Positions 1 to 13,274 of a stretch of 64,000 nucleotides of DNA are shown here, piece after piece. Every line of letters starts with the position of its first letter. The first letter of the stretch is position 1. A model generated the notes under the pieces. That model ran no database searches. It had not been told where the DNA came from and was given only the letters and a program-made list of their open reading frames with translations. A program made the position numbers and the translations under genes. Source of the stretch: Costus lasius (Eukaryota > Streptophyta > Magnoliopsida > Zingiberales > Costaceae). Location of the stretch: NCBI GenBank assembly GCA_027563935.2, contig CM050450.1, positions 4,943,957-5,007,956 of the forward strand, read 5' to 3'.

Positions 1-1113
1 TTCACGTTTTTGTGAGCTCTAGGCGAGCAGGTTAGGCTGTAGCTTTCGTCTCAGTTTTCCTTTCCTTTTCCTTTTTCTCATCACCTTGGTATGATTCCCC
101 TAGGATGTCTCATGCTTCCTTTAAGATGTTTTCTCTAATCACCTTCTCCAATGTACCTCATCTAACGCTTGATAGATGAAGAAAAGCACCTCCGTATCTT
201 TAGAGAAGAGATTCACTAAAACAAAATTTCGTTCATGATTACATTTTGTTTGCAAGTCTCATAGTTATTTATATATAACTTAAAACACATGTCCAAGTCT
301 ATAAAATGGTAAACTATAAAATACAGTTAATATGATGTCGCAATATGCTTTAGGAACCAATTGGTACAAAAAAACATTTTTATAGACAACTTGGAACACA
401 TTGCAGTCTTAGTTTCTCTTGAAATATCAATATTCAATTTTGACGAAATTAAAGAGGACTGTACAATTGAAGCCCTTTGCAATTTTCAATTTATAGAATT
501 CATTTATGAGGTCATTTATTCAGGAATGTGTCTCTCTTCGCAATGGCTATTTAGAAATGTATTTTGACACGTGATTTTGTATTTCTGCCATAACTTTTTC
601 GTCGAGAATCTAAAAGATACCATTCAAGTTTGTCTACAAACTAGAAGAAAAAGGCATTCTAACCATGTATTTTTCATTTATTTGACTTGATCCACTCCGA
701 AAAATAAATTTAATCTCTTTTTTTCAACAATATGAAGCAAGTGAAAGGTTAATGTGCATTACAAATCATTCATTGCTTCGATATTTTGCTGGTAAACATC
801 CTTAATCCCTAGTTAATTTGTTATTACTATAAGCTAGTACACATTTATCTATTAAGTATTTCACAGAGCAACAAAATACATGAAAGGAGTAATTAAATTA
901 AGTGAATAACTTTTTTGGCCATATATGATTTTTTTTGGTGCCTTTTATGTCTATTGAAACAAATAAATGACAGAGTTGATATTTGTCAAGGTTATCAGTT
1001 GTATAATTGGTCTCTGACACTGCAAGAACTTGACAGAGCTTTCATACTGTTAACATTTGCAGCTTTAATTTCTTGCTGTTTTAAGTAACTTAGTGTCTCT
1101 GTTCCTAGTGCAG
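1..1113. other. Non-coding sequence upstream of the GDPDL remnant
   Basis: AT-rich sequence without a recognisable gene. The first exon expected for a GDPDL gene (signal peptide and the residues before the first GDPD domain) was looked for here and not found. It either lies before the window or has been lost. A splice acceptor (CAG at 1111-1113) closes the interval, so at least its right end behaves as intron. Confidence 0.5.
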
Positions 1114-2555
1114 GTGACACCCCTATGGTTGTAGCCAAGGGTGGTTTTTCAGGGATATTTCCTGATTCAAGTTCATCTTCCTATAAATTTTCGTATTTAG
1201 CTGGCTCACCTGATACAATTTCATGGTGTGATGTGCGGTTGACAAAAGATGGGAGTGGCATCTGTCTGCCTAACCTATTATTAGATAATTGTACAAACGT
1301 GAGACTGGCTTATCCTAATGGAAGCACAAAACATATTGTGAATGGCAAAACGACTGCAGGCTGGTTTTCTGTTGACTATGATATGAAAGATTTATCATAA
1401 GTCTCGTGTAAGTTGAGCAAATGAGTTATTTCTTCCTCATAATTGCTTTGCTACTCAATTAAGGAAACGTATACTATTTTTCAAAATTTTTAAAGTAAAG
1501 TAGGTGCTACACAAACATTTTGGGACTCATTCATCGGGCAAAAAGGGCACCCTACACGAATTTTTGACTTGTCTAGAATTTCAACTGCAGTTTTTAATAT
1601 TAAACTCTTTATAATATTCAATTTATTGCCACTACTATAACTTTATATAGCTTGATTGCTAAACATCTCTCCTATCTGTGCACTAATCTTCTATCAATTT
1701 CCTAATAATCTGGGCAGTGGCACAAGAAATGTTGTTTAGAACTAATAAGTTTGATGCGAGCTTATTTCCAATTCTTAATGTAGAAGATTTGGTTGCAGAA
1801 GTTGGTCCAGTGCCACTTTGGTTAAATATACAGGTACTTTAATATATATCTTTCTAGTGGATATACAGTGCCACTCTTCAGATTCAGCTGAGTTCAGCTC
1901 ATTCATTGCTTTTTTTGCTACAGAATGATCTATTCTACAGACAGCACAATTTGAGCATGAGGAAATACCTGCTTTCTCTATCAAAACATGTCAGTCCAAA
2001 TTATGTCTCGTCTCCAGAAGTAGTTTTCCTCAGAAGTATAGTGGCAAGATTCAGAAAAAGCAAGACTAAGCTTATCTTTTGCTTTCTTGAAGAAGATTTT
2101 ACTGAGCCTTCTACAAACATAACATATGGTTCATTATTAAAGAATCTCACTTTCGTCAAGACATTTGCCTCTGGAATTCTTGTTCCGAAGCACTACATTT
2201 GGCCTGTAACATTGGATGGCTATCTGCAACCTTACACCACAATTGTGAAGGATGCTCATAAGGAAGGGCTGGAGGTTTTTGTATCAGGGTTTGCTAATGA
2301 TGAACTCATTAGCTTCAACCACAGTTACAATCCATTAGCTGAAGTTCTTTCTTTCATAGACAATGGGATTTTCTCTGTCGATGGTGTTCTCACAGACTTT
2401 CCAATAACTGCATCTGAGGCTATAGGTGATGTTAAATGCTGAAGATCATAGTCTTGTCAAACTGAATATCTCTTTAATTGACAAATAATTCATTTAAATG
2501 GCCTTCATTGACCTTCTTATATGCTGCTATGTAGCCAAAGAATATGTACTACCGA

Positions 2556-2756
2556 GGTTTTCAATCTTGATACATGCTAGTGTATTAGATTGATACAAAT
2601 CGGTACATACTAAGTACCAGCTCAGTACCACCTAAAACCTATATTACATATACATACATATTGTGTTACATCAGTACCAACCTTGTACCATTTACAATAC
2701 AAGGTTGAATTAGCACATACCACCTATACCAGGTAGTACATATAACATATGAACTC
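2556..2756. repeat. Degenerate GGTACC/ACCGGT-type repeat in a GDPDL intron
   Basis: Intron sequence rich in the variants TCGGTACATAC, AGTACCAGCTCAGTACC and TGTACCATT. These resemble an AT-decayed copy of the foldback elements at 4.7, 33, 40 and 45 kb. The boundaries are approximate and no intact ends are visible. Confidence 0.4.
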
Positions 2757-4654
2757 CTAGGACCCTGGGTACAGTGGCAATTTTCATTTGCTAGTACTTC
2801 ATTATGCATGCTACAAATTTATACTTACTGACATCCTAATTTATAATTGTGATTGATGTATTAAATGTTCTTGCAGGTTGCTATTCTCATATAAACACAA
2901 GCAAATCTGACCATGGTGAGCAAAATTTGTTTTGCGTTGATATCTTATGGCTTAGAGTGAATATATAGTACAACTCAAATAATGTATGCTGCAGGAAAAC
3001 CTTTGATAATCACTCACAATGGAGCTAGTGGAGTGTATCCTGACTCTACTGATCTTTCTTATGAACAAGCTATTAAAGATGGTGCCAATTATATCGACTG
3101 CCCTGTTCAAGTAACAAAAGATGGGGTTTTAATTTGCATGAGCTCCATAAATCTTATGGAAGTTTCCACTGTTGCAGTGTCACCCTTCAGCTCTCGGACA
3201 TCTGTTATTCCTGAAATTTGTGATGGTCCTGGTATTTTCACTTTCAATTTGACCTGGGAAGGAATTTACAAGAACATAAAGCGTAAGTCTACACTTTGCT
3301 TATGCATGTTATTTTATGAAAGCAAGGAGTACATAGAATTTTAAATTCAATCTTTGCGAGATTTAGAATTCTCTTCTAGCATAAAAAGTAATTGAAGCCT
3401 TAAGGCTTGTGTCAAATGGGTACATTAACTGCAAGATTCCTCTTGCAAAGACAATTATAGAGAAATGGGAATATCTGAATTTGCTATTGTTGTGCCCATC
3501 GCACATATTTTTGCTTCCGGCACTTCAACAAAAGAAATCCTTATGATGAAATACAAACACACCTGATGTTTATTGATTATTCACTTACTGAAGTAATGTT
3601 CATTAAAGGTCATTAGACAGCAAAGACTAAACAAGACTTATTCTAAATCTTGATATGTGCAGAGATATGGTCCAAAAGGTATGTTCTTTGAACTGTTTTC
3701 CAAATAAAGTTGTAAATTACTCGAAACAATAATAGACACATCTCATATGGCACATACTTCGACCATTCTCCTGTTTATAGGTTTTTTGTATTTGTCAGCC
3801 TGTGCTATAAAATTTTAGTTCTTTCTGGGAAATCATACATTTGTGTATTGGAAAAGGGGGTAACAATTGTCATATTGTGTTGTTAGCATGCTTTGCTTCT
3901 CTTGAACTTCTATATACATTGAGTTTGAAATTTTGTTCATAACATCATACAAATTCTTGACAAATATTATCTTTTTTTGGTTTTCAAGTTCTTTAGTTTG
4001 ACAGATACCTATTGCCTTATTATTTGATCTTTTGATTGCAAATGATACATTGTGTTTGAAATTTATTTGTTTGGAGATTTTCACCTATAAGACTTTAGCG
4101 TGATGAGCAGCTACCCGTTTTTTGTTTTATAAGATTTTTATATATTAATAGTTCTGTTGTTTCTGTTACAGCGGCAATATCAAATCCTTATCTAAAATAT
4201 GGTTTATATCGAAATCCTCTGTATAAAAATGCGGGAAATTTCATGAGATTATCTGACTTCTTGGCATTTGGAAAAGGCAAAGACTTATCTGGTATATTGA
4301 TCAGTATTGAGGTACGAGTTACATTAGAAAAGTGATACATATCATTTTTCCACTAGTCTGATGGTGCTTATGATGATGCCTTTACTTTATAGTGTAATAC
4401 CAAAAATAATACATGGATGTGCAGCTTAGCTGCACCTTTTCTTTTTTAATCCCATCAACATGGAAATCCTAGTTCTTTATCCTCCTGATAGCCAGTCCAA
4501 TCATCGTTAAGTAGAGAATGATTTAAGTAGCTGAAAGCTGAAGTAGTTTTCTCATCAAGATTCAGACCATGCATAATATCACATCAGTAGGATCTTCTGG
4601 TGGTAATATCTTTAATATTAGATGAAAGTCTAATGCATGCTAGAAACTTACTTG

Positions 4655-5012
4655 ATTGAAAACCGTTCCATACTATACGAAACAAGTCTGACGAGCAAGC
4701 GGTTCCTGCACAAGCATAGGAGCATAGCTCCGGGCTGAACGGCGGGCGACAGCGGCAGCGGCTGTCAAGGATTAGAGGAAGTCGGGTATAAAATTACTGT
4801 TACCCAACCCTCATCAGGCGCTAAGAAAAGTGCGTCCGTGAGATTCTGCTTGAAGCTGGAAGCTTCGAGCGGAAGCTTCAATCGAAGCTTGCCTGTTGCC
4901 GCCGCTGCTCGCCTCCTACCGCCTGCTACCATCCAGTACGAACGATATGTTACCAGTACCGTATCGGTCCGGCGGCTCACCGGACCAAGTCGCCGGACTA
5001 GTTTTACGAATC
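4655..5012. repeat. Foldback element, GAAGCTTC-core type, in a GDPDL intron
   Basis: A GC-rich island in an AT-rich intron. The left end reads TTGAAAACCGTTCC. The right end carries ATCGGTCCGGCGGCTCACCG and closes with CGGACTAGTTTTACGAATC, which is roughly the reverse complement of the start. The core repeats the palindrome GAAGCTTC (around 4850-4890). The same organisation is found at 32972-33396 and 45239-45531. No coding capacity is believable: short frames are open on both strands only because the GC content is high. Confidence 0.6.
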
Positions 5013-6807
5013 TTGCTATAATGTTAGGCTATATACGTTCAAAGCCTGAATGACTGATAGATGCATTGATGTTTAATTTAATATCTAGAAAGTTACTTAA
5101 ACAAATAAAGTCCTTTCAATTGTGAGGCTATAGTTGGCGTCTTTCCACGAGATTCAAATCATTTACTAGGCTAGATTTGTGGTTAACTGCCATTAAAGCT
5201 GTGTTCTTCATCCATCATATAAGTTTGTACCATATTCAACCTAGGTTAAAGATGGGTTATTGCGTTGGAGATGTTTCATGATTGGTCTTGTTTGAGAAGT
5301 CAAATTTCAGTTGCTGACCTGGTTCCAGAGCAGGCATAGGAGATGTTAAAAATGTGAGGATATCTATGAGATTATATAGAGATGTTTCATTCACCGACTG
5401 ATAAGCTCATCTATGAAATCCCTTTCTAAAGAAAATTTGATAACAACTTTTTCATATCATATAGTTTACAAACTCTGCACAACATTTTGCACCACATGCG
5501 GTTATTTTTTTTTCTTTTGACCTTGTTGGATGTAGTCAGACTGCATGGAAGGTTGAATTTTGACAACATACTGTTGTGAGAATTCACTACTATGAAAGGA
5601 TATCACAAATAATGGCAGCCTCACACATCTTCTCATTATGATAATCTTATAATCTCCTAATTATAATTCAGTATTTATGTATGAGGCATCATGTATCAAC
5701 CCTAAATAGTATAGTATATCTTTTTTCCATCCAATTGATAGTAGAGCAAATTTCTTTGTAAATGGCATCATAATTTCTGCCATTAGCAACCTTGTAAATG
5801 GTGGTAGCCCACCAACATCTCTCTTCTACACACATTTTTTCAATTATTTACATTTAATTGTCAACGCGCTCACCCTCAAACTTGGCCCCAACGACCACTA
5901 AGTCATTGACACCCATGGCTTATTCAAGGGGATTCTACTTGATCTTTGATTTTTATGTCGTTCATTTTTTTCCAATATGAACTCTCTTTAGATCATATGT
6001 GACCTTGCCACAAAAATTTCTTGTTATTGCTTGTTGACTCCTCTAACTCTAATGCATCCACCTCTCCTTTCAACTTATTAGGCTCTTAAGCAGAAACTTT
6101 GGTGCAACCAACATTACTTCTCATCTATCTAGTAACACTCTTATCCTCGCATGTAGAGTTACTCATACTCTCCTCTTGTATATTCATGGACAAGTGAGTC
6201 ATGTGACATATAACTATTTGTGTATCATCAACATTCTTACTGTCACATGTATTCAGATTCCCTTCTCCTGTGCGTCCATGGATAGCAAATATTTAGCTAC
6301 TTGGGTCCTATGAACATAACTATCTCTTACTATATGTCTCTTTCCTTTTATATGCACAAACAAATTAGATTTCTTTTACACGTAACAAAACCTCACATTT
6401 TGCAACTTATGTCTTAAAACTCAAGGTTGCATTTAAATCACTTTCCTTATTTGTTCTATTGGGGGGCTACCACCATACATGTTACTACAATATCACGTAT
6501 TTCTACTTTCCTTTGTATATAGCCTCTACATCGGGGGCTTCATATACCACTCTAAGTAATTTACTATACTTTTCCATCCAATTCGCCTAATTTCATCTAC
6601 TGTTTTATAGACTAGCAAAAACTGTACACATTTATTCCATCTGTATCATATCTTGTCCAATATTTGGCAGCTCCAGCGTCCCTCTGATGAGTAATGCCTA
6701 GTTTATCTTCATTGAAAAATTTGAAACTATTGCATTTTCATGCAAGATCTCTGCATGCTTCACGCCTGGTTAATGCCATCTGTAATGACTGCTTACCCTT
6801 CTCACAG
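5013..6807. other. Large intron portion of the GDPDL remnant without recognisable genes
   Basis: AT-rich sequence ending in the acceptor at 6805-6807. Phrases about 100-200 bases long recall decayed transposon sequence, but no domain, terminal repeat or target duplication could be identified. Confidence 0.4.
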
Positions 6808-7195
6808 AATGCTGCATTTCTAGCTGAAAATTTGGGATATAGTGTGACTGATGGTATAATGAGAGCACTACAAGACGCAGGCTACAGCAATCAGACAAGT
6901 CAGGATGTCGTGATTCAATCAAAGAATAGCTCTGTTTTGATTAAATTTAGGCAAGAATCCAAGTATAAGCTCGTTTACATGGTTGATGAAACCATAAGTG
7001 ATGCTGACGATTCGTCATTGAAGGATATTAAGCAATTTGCTCACGCTGTTGCTATTAGCAAACAATCAGTATACCCAGTAAGCAATATGTTCATTACTGG
7101 TCAGACCAAACTCGTGGAGAAGCTGCAGTCTGCTGGCTTTGAAGTATATGTATACGTGTTCAGGAATGAGTTTATTTCTCAACCATGGGATTTTT

Positions 7196-10100
7196 TGTTA
7201 TAATTGAATTTAAACTAATTATTTTACTTTATTTTGTTTGCAGGGCGAACTTGAAATTTTTAAGAATTTTGGGGTTTTTGTGTAAAATTCCTTTTAAAAC
7301 CCTTTTTAGGGTTATTGTTTTTCCTACCCGTTCAATTCTTTCCCCTTTTCACGAGCAGCGGCGATGGCGAGACCTCCTTCTCCCTCTCGTTCTTCGAATG
7401 AAATTTCTCTCCTATCACTTCCATTGATTTCTGAAATTGGTGCTGGATAGGTTTGATTGGTGGCATCTCCATCCTGGGTTTGCTTCAAGAGATCAATCGG
7501 CGACATCTCCACTTTGCATCTTCATCCAGAGGCATACCAGAATAATTCCTGGGTTTTCTTGTGCGTGCAGATTTTGGAATTTCGTAAGCCCCTTTGCATA
7601 TACAAGGAACCGTAGCAAGATTTCATCCTCTTTTCTCTTTCGATTCTAAGATGTTAGCGTTCTTTTGTGGAATTCTGGATGCAATTATTATAATAAACTC
7701 ACGTTTTCTTCTAAAGATCCATTGTCAGGATATTGCAAATTCTCTCTACATGACTTCCCTGATAGCATTCCAGTTTATTTTAGTGTACACAGCCAGGACC
7801 GAAATCTCCTTGTCCTTTGATAACCTGTATTAATTAGATGTACATAAATCTTGGTGTTGCTTAGTTGCCTTTAAATTCTTTGAGTTAGGTATCTCTTATA
7901 ACGTTAATACTTTTCTAGAGGAATAAATTTGTTCTTTAGTTGGTCACCTGGAATACCATATTTTCCATATTCATAAGTACTTGTTCTAATTAAATCTCAC
8001 TTGTCTTCTCAAACAACATTTACACCTTCATTAGTGTATGTAGAAATATGTAGTTTTAAGAGATTTTAACTATTTGAGCAGAAGGATTTTGCTAAAGACA
8101 GGTGTGCAGTTCTATTGAAAAGTTTAGAGAGTAGGTGTTGTACAATTGAATAATGGAATTGGATTCATAAAGCTTCATTTAAATTGTCACCTACGTATTG
8201 CTAACCTTTGATGGGATTTTAATATTTCAAATAGAGGATCATTAGTATCATGGTCACATAGTCGTTTTGTTAGATATGAACAAATTATTTAAACTGTTAA
8301 GGTTGTGGAGTTGTGATTAATGCTTAGTAAACTTTATTTATTGATTTTGTTAACATTTAATAAATATGTTGAAAAGTTAATAAGTAAGCAATAACCTTTA
8401 CCTCAAAATGGTTAGGCATATAGGTATAGTTGATATTTGATCTTTATACTTTAATCTTATTCATGCCAAGTTCTTTTTATGATAAAAATGGGACCTTTTA
8501 GCTAACTGGTTGCTATGCTCTTTAATTTGATTTTCTTTATGTCATTTATCACCTGATTTTGCACTCCTCTGCTGCAGTTTACATCTTTTTTTTATATAGC
8601 TGAATTGCTTCGATTGAAACCATAACAGGATAATTATAAAGTAATTCTTTAGGAATAAACTCGCTTCAAGTAATTGATTAAATGCTGCTAGTATTGTGTA
8701 ATTACTCTTTATGAATCATAAGCAAATTAAAGTCTATCTCAACGTTAAGTTCTAAATCCTTAACAGCTTGAGCTGAGAGAGTTTTACTTTGATGTAATTG
8801 GTTTAATCACATTGGGTTATCTATTGGCAACTGTTAGGTGTTTCTTGAAAAGTTGCTCATTCTTTTCAAAGATATAGGGTTACAATAAATTAATGGCAAG
8901 GGAGTTAATGTATGAATTCTTGGTGATGGCAACCAGATATTTAATTAAAATAATAAGGAAATGCAAGACAAGAGGTGATGAATTAATAACTCTATTAGTG
9001 GGAATATTTTTGTGAACAGGGCGTTAGAACCATAAGGAAAGTATTTGGAATCAATTATAAATGATAAGAAATATCTAATATATGTCTTTGTGACCTAGTG
9101 GAATTTATTAGTTGAGCCAAACAGAATTATTGCTGCACAACAATTAGTTTGTGCTAGTATAACTATAGCATATTTGAATGAATCTAAGTCTTAAAAGAAG
9201 GATTAAATACATGCATAACCTTGTTTTGAATAAATTTAATTATGTGCTCTGAGTAATCCTTTCTCTTTGAAATTAATAGAGAAAGAAGATAGCTAAGATT
9301 GGATAAGATAGACCGTTAAGTGATTCAAGGATCTTGAGAAGTGGTAAACATTTGACAAAGGAAATCAACTTTTGAGGTAGGAATCTAATTCTTCTTCTTT
9401 CAACACAGCATTTTGATTTATCTGAAATCTGTGATATCTTATAGTTCACTTCCATTGATTATTGCTTCTTTACCGTTGAATTCATTTTCATTGGTTTATT
9501 GATCATTGTGATGGATATGACATGGTTGCATGGTTGCTTTGTTAATACACTTGGGGTGATAGTTTAGTCCTTTTTGTGATTACTTGATGTCGTGGCATTG
9601 ATGGATCTTATGATACCACCGTGGACTCTATAGTGTCGAGTGTGGATCGACTATAGAGGTGCTAGCTAGAGGTCACCTGACGGGAAGTCATTAGACTAAC
9701 CGGGGTCCTGGATGTTGGACGCAACATCCCCCGAGCTGTCTGAGGGGCAGTTGTTCCATCGGTTGAGCAACGATGGAAACACTCTAACAAAGAGTGCGGA
9801 CTCGATTGTGAGGTTATTATGTGGTTACGCTCTTGATTTTACACGACTATGATGATGTGATGATTGCATATAGAATAGTGGAATTGTTTTTAATTATCTT
9901 TCTTTGATACATGCACTTCGTGATTCCTACTTAGCCTTTCTTGCTAACTCCTTTGTTTTGCCTCCAGGTCCAGGTTCAGGTTCTGCCCAACCCCAAAATG
10001 AATAGCTAGATAGAGACTGCAGTCATGGGGATTAAATAGCTAAAGTGGTCCTTCTTGAGTTGTGGCATTTGTACTTCTTTTTGAATTGTTAATCAACTTT

Positions 10101-10312
10101 GAAATTTGTTGAACAGTTTGAATGATTTTGTAATAAGCATGTCTTGATTTGATTTCTTTTAGTATGGATTATGAGATTTGAAGTTTATACAAAGTTGGTT
10201 GTCTAAATGCATCGTTGTGAACTTGTGGTTTAGGATGTGATATGTTTTTGAGTTGGCTTGTATTTCCTTAAACTCTTACGTCCCTAGTGAAGTCTTTCGC
10301 CAGGGCGTAACA
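7196..10312. mobile_element. LTR-type insertion (probable solo LTR) in the GDPDL coding exon
   Basis: A 3.1 kb insertion starting TGTTA and ending TAACA (inverted terminal pentamers with TG...CA), flanked by TTTTT at 7191-7195 and 10313-10317. Removing the element and one copy of TTTTT restores the GDPDL frame across Trp-Asp-Phe-Leu-Ser-Asp, which fixes the insertion point independently of the repeat ends. No gag, pol or internal second LTR was seen, so a long solo LTR is the simplest reading. An alternative cut gives a 9-bp duplication (ATTTTTTGT), as made by Mutator-like elements, but the TG...CA ends favour an LTR. Short frames inside are not convincing genes. Confidence 0.75.
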
Positions 10313-10829
10313 TTTTTTGTCAGATCCCCCAGTGAAGATAAATATGTATGTTCAAGGAGCTGGTGTGGATGGCATCATCACTGATTTCCCTGGGACGTAT
10401 GCATTGTACAAAAGTACGTATTTATACGCTCTATATTAAGCATTTTTACTCATCTTGCACTCGAAGAATTTCTTTCGTATACTTCCACCAAAATTTTGTT
10501 CATAATTATCACTTTCTTAGTTCGAGTGCTCTTATTATCCTCTTATACATGGTCACAATTTTTGAATGTTCAAAAGAGTCATTGTCTTGCTGGAAAATTG
10601 GAAGGCATCGGTACAGCAAATTTTTACTAGGATTTGTTGTAGGGACACCCTTTAAAGTGAACTGTGCTCATATCCCCTGCAAGCTTTAAAATAGTATCAA
10701 TCTCCTTTCCCAGATGCCAATCAACACATGCTCAGTGAGTGATTAGTTTTTATATTACATTTTAGTTTTTTTTGGCAAAGTTTAAATCAAATTATTTAAT
10801 TTAGCCCTCATATGCCCTTTTCCCACGGT

Positions 10830-11040
10830 TTTTAATCAGTTTCGTGCACCAATCATACCTAAAATTTTGGATTAGTATATACTAAGTGCATCGATATACG
10901 ATACTCACCGAGTTTACATATAGCCGGTTAAAACTCTGATTAGCATGTATCGAGCTTCCTATCTGGTACAATCTGAGCTTAAAATTCATGATTGTCACAA
11001 ACCTATTAAATTGATTCACCTAGAACAACCGGTATGGGAT
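10830..11040. repeat. Degenerate ACCGGT-type repeat before the last GDPDL exon
   Basis: Contains CGGTTTTTAATCAGTTTCG, ATCGATATACGATACTCACC, AGCCGGTTAAAACTC and CAACCGGTATGG. These are decayed forms of the motifs at the ends of the foldback elements elsewhere in the window. Boundaries are approximate. Confidence 0.35.
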
Positions 11041-11715
11041 TAATATTTTTAAGTAGGTTAATACTGTAATAGAAAGATACTCATATCAAGCTGAATGGCT
11101 TGAGGGAGGGAGAGATCTTGACGTGGAGTTGCAGCATTACCTGAGAGGGTGTCCTACAAATAACTCTTCCATTTTTGTTCTTTAGGAAGCTAATTATAGG
11201 AAGACAGGAGGATCTCGATGATACTCTTGGATCTTTAGTTTGTCTCCCTAAGATAAAGAAGGGAAAAATTAGCTCAAAGAAGCCTTAGAATTTGCCTTTA
11301 TGATCTCAACTCCCAAAGGAATAAGAACTGGAGAAATTTCGTAGCTGATCAACTTATAACATCTAAATTCTCTATTTTTTATGCTTTGGTGTATTCTACT
11401 TGTCTGTATTTGTTGTATCATTCAGGGAATTCTTGTTTGAAATTGGGTGATCAAGCTCCTGGATACATGAATCCAGTTCCGGTAGGAGGCCTATTGCAGG
11501 TGATGGAACCTCAGGTGCTCCCCCCTGCCCTGGCTCCGATGCCATATTTGATTGCTTCTGAAGTGGTTGAGCCGCCACTCCCTCCTGCTTCACTCTCTGG
11601 CGGCGGTGCCGGAGTGGCTGCCGGACCAGCTGCCTCACCGCCTTCTTACGGGCACCGCATCATTGCCTCGACATTTGTGACTTTATCTGTGCTCTGTGTA
11701 TCGCTCCTTGTGTGA

Positions 11716-12644
11716 TATGACCACGTTCTTTGTCTAAATTACAGGCATGTAATTATTTTGAGGAACTTTTGGTGGTTGACCTTTTGCCCGTAACTGAAAG
11801 AATGTTTTAGATCTTGTGCATCAGGGTGCATATACACGATACTAGATAATGGTGGCTGTGACTTTTTGACTTTTGAGTGTGCAGTTGAAGCAATCCCTCA
11901 AGCAGAAACGCCCAAATCTGATCAGGCAAGTTCCCAAATCTATAAAGATTAGATTTTTTTTTTTCATTTTCATGAGTTACTCATCCTTTTCTCTGACTTT
12001 TCACTAAAATTTGACTCTCGAATCTAACTTCTTAATATTGATTACTATCTGGTCAAAGAGGCTTATATTACTTCTGATTAGACTCACAAGTCAAGACGTT
12101 TTTTTTGCTTATGTAGAGAGGCACTCGTATTTCAGTACTTGATTTGATAAAACATTTGTAAAATTCCTTTTGACTTGGAATTCGTCAAAGTTTGTGGATC
12201 AGCTCCTTCGACAGAACAGAATCATAAGAAATGTTCTGCACCAAGCAAAAGTTGCATTGATTTACCTCTACTAGAGTGATTGTCATGCAATTACAATAGA
12301 CAAACAAACAAAACAAATATATTAGAAGCTACCTAATCTTGCTGTGGATGCCAATCAAACAACTGGAGCTAAGAAATTTACATGTTTTTCCATGATCTGC
12401 TACCAATTTTAAGGCAATGCTACACGTAAATGAATGTAGGTAGCAAAGGAGCATCGCTGTAAAGCAAATATTCATACACGATTATCAAATAATTCAGTAA
12501 GATAATACTAAGGCGACCATACAAATTTCTTCAAATAAAAAACTCTAGCAACATTTGTTTGGCATTCTCAATTCCCAAAACTTCTAAAGAACAACAGGCT
12601 AGACAAAGGAAATACACATAAAATCTAGAAAAAAAAAGAGCTTT
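11716..12644. other. Convergent intergenic region (3' sides of the GDPDL remnant and RPP1)
   Basis: AT-rich sequence carrying the 3' untranslated regions of two convergent genes. No further gene is recognisable. A CAG-preceded segment near 11885 could be a spliced 3' UTR exon of the upstream gene, which is unproven. Confidence 0.4.
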
Positions 12645-13274
12645 TTAATCAAATAAGCTGAATCCCATGTCGTCGTCACTCTCTTCTTTAGGCTCCTCCT
12701 GCAACGAGAATGAAAATTTCAGAATATTAACAAAAATAATTTAAATATGTAACGAATAGTAAGAACTATAACAAATTCTCACTTTCTTCTCCTCAATTGC
12801 AGGAGCAGCAGCTGCAGCACCAGCCCCAGCTGCCGGGGCAGCGGAGACTGAAACAGCGGCACCACCACCTCCTGCAAAAGCATCCATATATTGAGCAAAT
12901 GAACAAAAAATCGATTTTTTTTTTAAAAAAAAACTAAGACATGGAAACGATGAAAACAGAAAAAGGAACGGAATCAAACCGGATCCAACACATGCAATGA
13001 GGTCACCGACGGTCCTTTTCTCGAGGAGCTTGGCGAAGAGGGCAGGCCAGTAGGAATCGACGTTCACATTAGCAGCCGATACCAAGGTTGCGATCTTCTC
13101 CGCCTGATCAGCGATCAAGCATACGATTAAGTACGATAGCAACTGGTAATTGCAAAAAAATAAAAGAGGGAAACCGCGTGAGAATAGGAAAGCGGGGTAG
13201 AGCACCGTGACGGAGATGTTATCATCGTCGAGGATGAGCGCGGCGTAGGTGCAGGCTACCTCCGGTACTGACAT
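12645..13274 (-). CDS. RPP1: 60S acidic ribosomal protein P1
   Basis: P1 pairs with P2 and P0 to form the lateral stalk of the large cytosolic ribosomal subunit, which recruits and activates elongation factor GTPases. Exons (reverse strand): 13274-13206, 13103-12980, 12871-12783 and 12698-12645. All junctions are GT-AG and the phases fit, giving 111 residues, normal for plant P1. The protein begins [18 protein letters not shown], has the dimerisation region [19 protein letters not shown], a flexible Gly/Ala-rich hinge, and ends in the acidic tail [13 protein letters not shown] that contacts translation factors. It lies head-to-head with the Rab gene to its right, about 1.07 kb between start codons. 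Very confident. Confidence 0.95.

Larger units (their letters stand above)
1114..11715 (+). pseudogene. SHV3-like glycerophosphodiester phosphodiesterase-like protein (GDPDL), disrupted
   Basis: GDPDL proteins are GPI-anchored cell-wall proteins with two GDPD domains; SHV3 and its relatives affect cellulose and pectin organisation. Exons deduced from GT/AG sites and frame: 1114-1407, 1718-1833, 1924-2425, 2877-2915, 2995-3282, 4172-4311, 6808-7195 continuing at 10318-10413, and 11426-11715. Visible signatures: VVAKGGFSGIFPDSS opens domain 1, ITHNGASGVYPDS opens domain 2, and VQVTKDG, YKLVYMVDETI and NEFISQPWDF follow. The last exon gives a Pro-rich stretch and a hydrophobic tail (IIASTFVTLSVLCVSLLV) fitting a GPI signal. 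All phases join correctly. Two lesions stand out: an in-frame TAA at 1398-1400, and an LTR-type insertion splitting the exon after the codons for Trp-Asp-Phe. The first exon is not seen. The family call is firm; pseudogene status is inferred from the lesions and could be tempered by sequence error at the TAA. Confidence 0.85.

Noticed and set aside
361..567. Small frame at the window start as the missing first GDPDL exon
   Set aside because: It begins at TTG, has no signal peptide followed by the expected residues, and its end does not splice in phase to 1114.
7190..10320. Mutator-like reading of the GDPDL insertion with a 9-bp duplication (ATTTTTTGT)
   Set aside because: Possible from the flanks, but the ends then lack long inverted repeats, whereas the TTTTT cut gives TGTTA...TAACA, typical of LTR ends.
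7196..10323. Removal of the LTR insertion by splicing (GT at 7197, CAG at 10321-10323)
   Set aside because: The acceptor looks good, but joining these sites shifts the frame, so it would not restore the protein.
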